Source: Priapulus caudatus (lineage: Eukaryota; Priapulida; Priapulimorpha; Priapulimorphida; Priapulidae). Taken from it: a DNA stretch of 24,918 nucleotides. The stretch is from the NCBI RefSeq assembly GCF_000485595.1, contig NW_014577385.1, positions 178,448 to 203,365 of the forward strand. The letters run 5' to 3'. A program made the translations under genes and the position numbers. Of this stretch, positions 20,010 through 24,918 are shown piece after piece. The notes beneath the pieces were generated by a model. That model was not told where the DNA came from. It saw only the letters and a list, made by a program, of their open reading frames with translations, and did not search any database. Numbering within the stretch: the first letter of the stretch is position 1; each line of letters begins with the position of its first letter.

Positions 20010-20047
20010 GAAGTAAATAATAGGATAATCCCTATTATCTACTTCTG
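20008..20047. mobile_element. 40-bp palindromic mini-MITE
   Basis: CAGAAGTAAATAATAGG and CCTATTATCTACTTCTG pair with one mismatch around a 6-base loop. Flanks ATATACAT and ATATATAT agree at 7 of 8 positions, but they lie in TA repeat, so the duplication is weak evidence. Termini resemble those of the elements at 12604 and 24210. Confidence 0.5.
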
Positions 20048-20834
20048 ATATATATATAGTACTTAGGGATACGAGGGACATGCTGTGTGTGTATACACGG
20101 TGCTTGGGTGCATGACGAAACACTAGCTTTTCAGCTAGTCATCATATTACGCGCATACATCTGGCCAGGAGGCGTAAAATGTCGCAACTGTCCCGTAGGC
20201 ATGCATTCCGCCTAGACAGAGTCTGTGGGGAGGGCCCAGCTATAGCCAAGCTGGCACTGTACGTGAATAAAAAACATTGTCACCAAGCCGGTTTCAACTC
20301 TACGTAACTTACTCACGTACTCACCTTCTTACGTAATCATTCTATAGAACTTTGCTCAGCTGGACCGTTGCCAAATCCTGTCCTTCGATGCTACCATACA
20401 AAGTGACAGTGCGGTGGGTGACGTGGTACACCCAGCATGTGGGTTTGATGTTATATTGCTGCTGCGTCTGTGCATGCATGCCCCTATATATCTATAAAAC
20501 CTACTCTACAGCTCAGTGTTTCAATACCTCCCCTATCGCTGGTGAGCATGACCCGGAAACACACAGAAAGTTGATCACAGGGACACGCATTGGAAATGGA
20601 ATATTACATGATTGGCGCATTGGTTAATTGAATGTAATGAAGTTAGTTAGGATTAATTATAGGCCGTTATTGCTAAACAAGTCATGATGATATGGCTCAC
20701 TCGGTTGCAGTCAGATTTCCAGTGGGGTCATTGGTCACAAAATTATAGGATTCTTGCTACAGATAAAACGTATTTATATCATGCTCGTGTAATACCTAGA
20801 TTGTCTTTACTAGATTGTAATATCCTAGAACGCC
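20048..20834. other. No gene recognised
   Basis: Unique-looking sequence between the mini-element and the foldback element. No supported coding exon. Confidence 0.45.
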
Positions 20835-21485
20835 CGCCGCACACGCTGTGGAACTTGCTGCGCCATCGTCCACACGATCCCTCGATCTGCGTCGTGTGGA
20901 AAATATCACACATTTTCTTCCACGTGTGGAAGATTGAACCGCGTGTACGGAGTGGCTGTGTCAATTTCCACACTCAATTCGCATTGTTCGCTTGGACGCA
21001 TAGTATTTTTCCCTCAGTTTGCATATCATGACGCTGTCACACCTCCGTATGAAAGCCGCGGGAATTTTCCCATGGCGAAGTGGGAAACTCGCGAAATGGG
21101 AAACTGGCGAAGTGGGAAATGGTGAAACAGGAAATGGCGAAGTGGGAATTTTTACATGGCGAAATGGCAAATGGCGAAGTGGGAAATGGCGAAATGGTAA
21201 TAAACCGTCCAAGAACTGATCGATCAAACGTCGTGTGAACGCTCTCTTCAACGACGCTCCGTGTCCAAGCGAACAATCAAGAACAGTGCGAATTGAGTGT
21301 GGAAATTTACACAGCCACTCCGCACACGCTGTTTAATCTTCCACACGTGGAAGAAAATATCAAACACGTGACGGTGTGATATTTTCCACACGACGCAGAT
21401 CGAGGGATTTTGCATCCGCACACGCTGTGGAACTTGCTGCGCCATCGTCCACGATGGTGCAGCAAGTTCCACAGCGTGTGCGGCG
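20835..21485. mobile_element. Foldback-type element with minisatellite core
   Basis: Long inverted arms 20835-20999 and 21262-21485 share blocks such as TCGATCTGCGTCGTGTGGAA, TTCCACGTGTGGAAGATT and GAGTGTGGAAATT in opposite orientation. Both ends carry CGCCGCACACG / CGTGTGCGGCG. The right arm ends in an extra hairpin (21416-21484) formed by two opposed copies of the GCACACGCTGTGGAACTTGC end module. The middle (21072-21199) is a degenerate minisatellite of GGCGAAGTGGGAAAT-type units. No open reading frame encodes a transposase. Foldback elements with repeat cores are known in several animals; family membership here is inference from structure. Confidence 0.7.
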
Positions 21486-21513
21486 CAGCGGCAGGCTTTA
21501 AAAAATAAAACTT

Positions 21514-21602
21514 GGGTGTGTGTGTGTGCGTGTGCGCGTGCGTGTGGTATGCGTGTGTGTGGTGTGTGTCTGTGTGTGTGCGCGTGCATGCGTGCGTGCG
21601 TG
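21514..21602. repeat. (GT)n / GTGC microsatellite
   Basis: GT and GTGC units with interruptions, next to the right end of the foldback element. Confidence 0.85.
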
Positions 21603-21672
21603 GCCTGCGGTAACGGTGGAAAGAGCCCTTGCTTGTGTATGTTGCTGCAAACTTGACCAAAAACTATGACAT

Positions 21673-22616
21673 AATAGGCGCGTTTACACCGGCCGGAATT
21701 AGCGGGATGCAAATCTCTTTTTTTGCATCGCGATCGAAATCTCGAGATTTTTACAAGTGTGAACGCAAAAATCTCACTACGTATCGCGCTGCAAATCGCA
21801 CTTTAGACTGCGATTATTTGGGAATTAGCGCGATTAATTGCACCGCGGCGTGTGTGTGAACGCTCGCGCAAATAATCCCGGTATTTTCTATCCCATCATT
21901 CCAAGTGATCGTATCAACTTGGCCGTTTTGGCATGTTTCAAGAAAGGAGGGTTAATTGCCGATCTCAATTCAATCTGAACAGATGCAGTCTCGAGTCTGT
22001 ACTAACAATACGATGTGTTTACGTAAATACGTGCAGACGTAGAGTAGCTAGCATACGTTAACGTAACAGAGCTAGAGTAGCATACGTTAACGTAACAGAG
22101 CTATAGAGTAGCATACGTTAACGTAACAGAGCTATAGAGTAGCATACGTTAACGTAACAGAGCTAGAGTAGCACACGTTAACGTAACAGAGCTAGAGTAG
22201 CACACGTTAACGTAACAGAGCTAGAGTAGCACACGTTAACGTAACAGAGCTAGAGTATAGCTTACGTTAACGTAACAGAGCTAGAGTAGCATACGTTAAC
22301 GTAACAGAGCTATAGAGTAGCATACGTTAACGTAACAGAGCTAGAGTAGCATACGTTAACGTAACAGAGCTAGACTACTACCAACGACTGCACTGCCGTG
22401 TACGTGGAATCGAACACCAAACTCGAATCCCGGTAGTACATAATTCGCGCGCGCGCGCGACCGGAAGGGTTATATTCCGGCTTGATATCAGGCATGCGCA
22501 GTTCGATTAATAGAATTATCCCGCTCGGCAATTTCCGCCTGTGTGAACAAGGGCACAATTATCTCGGTATTTCCATCGCGATTAGCATCGCGTTTTTTTG
22601 TGTGAACACGCCTAAT
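21673..22616. mobile_element. Inverted-repeat element enclosing a minisatellite
   Basis: The left end TAATAGGCGCGTTTACAC (about 21672-21689) and right end GTGTGAACACGCCTAATA (about 22600-22617) are inverted repeats with 15 of 18 matches. The submotif GTGTGAACG-like recurs near both ends (21755, 21851, 22540, 22600). TA/TAA flanks suggest a Tc1/mariner or Harbinger-type non-autonomous element, which is inference. The interior contains the 28-30 bp minisatellite and a CG run near 22446-22460. Confidence 0.55.
22040..22373. repeat. 28-30 bp minisatellite, 11 copies
   Basis: Eleven copies of the unit TACGTTAACGTAACAGAGCT plus a variable CTAGAGTAGCA or CTATAGAGTAGCA linker. Copies are nearly identical, with CATACG/CACACG variants clustered in the middle. 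Each unit contains the palindrome ACGTTAACGT. Confidence 0.9.
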
Positions 22617-22649
22617 AACATGACTAGTTGTGAATAGCTCGAGTTTAAA

Positions 22650-22989
22650 ATGTTGCTTCATTGCTCTTCGTTTCAAAGGCTACGATATTCTATACTTGAT
22701 GTCATGGCTATTTGTGGTGTTTCTGGTAACACGGCTATGTGTGATGTGATAGAGCTAGAGGTGGTAGAGGGTCAAACTTTTGCACGGGGAGAGTCAAATG
22801 TAGGCATATCAGCTCAGGACTGATGAGGCCAGAAATGTACTGTGGAGCCACCTTTGTCGGGATATTTGCAATTATCCAGAAGAAAAGACTTTCTCGGTTC
22901 TTGGTCGTGAAGAGGGAGAGTTGCCACTGACTGCTGTCGTCTTGACGTCATGTCACGTGCTCTCTGAATGGCTTTGCGCAGTTTTCTAA
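22650..22989 (+). other. Two adjoining open frames offset by one base, unrecognised
   Basis: Frame 1 is open from ATG 22650 (second ATG 22704) to TGA 22821, ending VEGQTFARGESNVGISAQD. The frame one base later is open across that stop and continues DEARNVLWSHLCRDICNY... to TAA 22987. Residue composition is protein-like in both halves, but I recognise no family and frames of 55-57 codons can arise by chance. It could be a decayed exon with a one-base disruption. A TGACGTCA (22943-22950) and CACGTG (22954-22959) lie within it. Confidence 0.2.
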
Positions 22990-23071
22990 TTACCTACACG
23001 CGCACGTGTACACGCAGAAATGTGCGTGCTCACTCAGCCTCACTGTCCATTATTACTGTGCTGTCCGAAGT

Positions 23072-23137
23072 AAGGACTCGGATATATATATATATATAAA
23101 TATATATATAGATATATAAATATATTTATATATATTT
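23072..23137. repeat. TA/TATATAA-rich microsatellite
   Basis: Imperfect (TA)n with AAATATAT interruptions. Confidence 0.8.
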
Positions 23138-23600
23138 GGTCCGATGTGCGTCCAAAATTGAAACTAATTTTCGACATCCTATAAATCTTCCGACATGCCG
23201 GCTTGATTGCCTTGATTATAAAATTATAATTTATATTATGTTTTAACTGTTTATGTTCCTGTTTCTTTTCAACGTTTAATGTTAATTTAGTGAAAATGCC
23301 CAAAATTGACATAACTGACTAAACGAAGTTGTACCAACTACTGCGGAAATACCATGCTCCCGAAAATAGTAATACTACTACTACTATTGATAATATAATA
23401 ATGATGATGATAATAATATTTTAAAATTGATGGGAAAAATAATAGTTACATTAGAATGTGATCACGTGGGCATTACAGTTCATAAACTAATTAGCACGTG
23501 AACTGTTCATATATGTTCTCGCGTAGTCAGTTTATATGCTCCTGATAAAATATACTAAAACGCAGCACGGCAGAAATTCGCGCGTCAAGACGTAATAAAA
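23138..23600. other. No gene recognised
   Basis: AT-rich sequence with an ACTACTACTACT/ATAATGATGATGATAAT patch near 23370-23415. No exon supported. Confidence 0.5.
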
Positions 23601-23640
23601 ATGGCTGGAAAGTCTTTCGATTTTATCGTTAACGGGGAAT
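23601..23640 (+). CDS. Possible first coding exon, product unknown
   Basis: ATG at 23601 has A at -3 and G at +4 and encodes MAGKSFDFIVNGE plus one base. It runs directly into AAT|GTGAGT, a good donor, and the frame would stop at TGA 23646-23648 if unspliced. TATA-like GATAAAATATA lies about 60 bases upstream. Only 13 codons are visible and no downstream exon is recognised before the window ends, so the product cannot be named. If the transporter intron extends this far, this would be a nested or chance feature. Confidence 0.25.
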
Positions 23641-23684
23641 GTGAGTGAGGATTCAAGGCAATGTTGTTTGTTAAAGGCCCCCCC

Positions 23685-23816
23685 CCCCCCGCACACGGTA
23701 AGATTCGTGCTGAACACGGAGCGTGAGTTTCCTGCTCAACACGTTACACGAATCTCACTGTGTGCGGGGACGAATCTCACCGTGTGCGGGGACGAATCTC
23801 ACCATGTGCGGGGTCG
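23685..23816. repeat. CGAATCTCACCGTGTGCGGG repeat: one inverted and three direct copies
   Basis: After a run of C, CCCGCACACGGTAAGATTCG at 23688-23707 is the reverse complement of the unit. The unit then recurs in direct orientation three times between about 23750 and 23816 with period 22. The arrangement can fold into a hairpin. Confidence 0.75.
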
Positions 23817-23834
23817 ATTTATGTGAGTTTTCGG

Positions 23835-23890
23835 TCTCGCGAGGTGGTGAGGAAAATATCTGTCGTGTTGATCATTTTGGTCTCGCGAGG
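23835..23890. promoter_or_regulatory. Two TCTCGCGAGG motifs
   Basis: Identical TCTCGCGAGG decamers at 23835-23844 and 23881-23890, 46 bases apart. They are one base from the TCTCGCGAGA promoter motif known in animal CpG promoters. Function here is unproven. Confidence 0.35.
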
Positions 23891-24209
23891 CTGAAAGCGT
23901 GTGCGGTGGTGGGAGGGGCCTTACCTGCGCGTTTGTCGTGCGGCGTAGTGTGTATTCGGAACGAGGGCAGCAGGTGCACGTACGCTAAGTAGATTTCTGG
24001 CACCGTGCCAGGCATCTTCTTAACGAGTGTGTTGTACTCTGAATCCTTGTGTATGGTGTGTATCGAACAACGGACGTGGCGCATATGATTGTGGCTGATG
24101 CAATTCTTGCCCGGCATTGCCGTAGCCAGCAGCGGAAACAACAGTGTCACACACCCACTCCTTCTCTGTTCAAACACTGCGCGTGGTAAATTTTAAGCAT
24201 ACATGCGAC

Positions 24210-24256
24210 CAAGAGTAGATAAATAACATAATAATGTTGTTATTTATCTACTCTTG
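24210..24256. mobile_element. 47-bp palindromic mini-MITE
   Basis: CAAGAGTAGATAAATAACA and its reverse complement form perfect 19-base arms around a 9-base loop. ATGCGAC flanks both sides (24203-24209 and 24257-24263). The first eight bases, CAAGAGTA, are identical to the ends of the 207-bp element at 12604, so the two probably share a transposase source. Confidence 0.65.
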
Positions 24257-24263
24257 ATGCGAC

Positions 24264-24400
24264 TGAACGCCCAACCGGATCCGCGCACGCACCCACGCGC
24301 GCGCTCGCTCGCACGGACACACCCCCGCGCTCGCACGCACCGCGGCACGCACGCACGTACACACGTACTACTGACGCGCCAACCCGCACCCACGCGAACA
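24264..24400. repeat. CG/CA-rich simple sequence
   Basis: CGCACGCACC, CGCGCGCTCGCTCG and CACGCACGCACGTACAC units. Low-complexity; open frames on the minus strand here reflect the repeat. Confidence 0.7.
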
Positions 24401-24872
24401 TGAACCCAGATGATAATATACTGATCAAATCGCCTGCATCTCTGAGCAGCTGCCACCAGCATGTTTGCGTCGGTGATTGTCACCGATTCACATTATTTCG
24501 CACTCTAGTATCACACTCTAGCCGCGTGTCTGGAGGCAGCAGCTGGTGGCAAATATATGACTGACTGACTGCGTGCCACTATATATGTCGCCGCCTGTCG
24601 TGTCGTGGCCTTTAGGTCTAGAATTTCGAACGTGTCGTGCGATCATTAAAATACTCGTCAATACAGTCGTTGTATTGTAAGCTACAGTCGCTTATAAATA
24701 TGTCATCTACACTAAGCGTTTACATGCGATCAAGAGCTTGATGCTTTCTGTCATGTTCGATACCTTTATATATTGTTTATATATACCACATGCAGTATTA
24801 ACTGCAGAAGCCAATGCGGTGATATAATTGTTCCGAGTAATCGACGAGCCATACAAAATGAAGCAGGAGATG
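24401..24872. other. No gene recognised
   Basis: Contains a short CAAGAGCTTG palindrome at 24731-24740 whose left flank ACATGCGA equals that of the mini-MITE at 24210. No coding exon supported. Confidence 0.45.

Positions 24873-24918
<46 letters not shown>
24873..24918. repeat. (GA)n microsatellite at window end
   Basis: An uninterrupted GA run continues to the last base, so its length is unknown. Confidence 0.9.

Noticed and set aside
21248-21712. 154-codon minus-strand frame across the foldback element and GT repeat
   Set aside because: It spans inverted repeat and microsatellite and shows no protein family features.
22395-22435. tRNA B-box-like GTTCGATTCC on the minus strand
   Set aside because: No A box at the right distance and no cloverleaf; not supported as a tRNA or SINE.
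22815-22850. Hammerhead-ribozyme-like CTGATGA...GAAA
   Set aside because: Only four bases (GGCC) separate the two core motifs, so stem II cannot form, and matching stems I and III are not visible.

Overview
The window reads as nuclear DNA of an intron-bearing animal, most likely a marine invertebrate. Coding exons are sparse and separated by long AT-rich non-coding DNA. Spliceosomal introns of several classes are visible. Inverted-repeat transposons, microsatellites and minisatellites are abundant. Telomere-type TTAGGG-like DNA occurs inside an intron, which fits a lophotrochozoan, priapulid or deuterostome better than an insect (TTAGG). I cannot name the species.

Layout. 1-4468: a degenerate TCTA array, a 35-40 bp AAATCT minisatellite, a CG run, a 317 bp inverted-repeat element and the 3' end of a non-LTR retrotransposon in antisense. 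4469-7392: the best gene, a homologue of hinderin (KIAA1328), with four coding exons and about 656 residues from the chosen ATG. Its three introns read as GT-AG, AT-AC (U12-type) and GC-AG. 7393-8985: the 3' UTR with a poly(A) signal, a GA microsatellite and AT-rich spacer. 8986-9094: a TATA/initiator/donor arrangement that could be a non-coding first exon. 9095-15148: gene-free DNA, possibly intron 1 of the next gene, with a flanked hairpin element, GA and 22-bp repeats, an AT-rich MITE with a built-in empty-site control, a hAT-type BED-finger relic and a dispersed repeat. 15149-15672: the first coding exon of an SLC7 heteromeric amino-acid transporter light chain. 15673-16550: the start of its intron, a degenerate telomere-like array carrying extra copies of the exon end and splice donor. 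16551-24918: no further recognisable transporter exon, but several MITEs, a foldback element of about 650 bp, an 11-copy 28-30 bp minisatellite inside an inverted-repeat element, and weak candidate coding pieces near 22.7 and 23.6 kb.

How it fits together. The two genes lie on the same strand and have no evident functional link: one is a coiled-coil protein, the other a plasma-membrane transporter subunit. Most of the remaining structure is transposon-derived. Some of it touches gene architecture: decoy donors in the transporter intron, and a dispersed repeat ending at its splice acceptor. No prokaryotic-type system, CRISPR array or operon is present.
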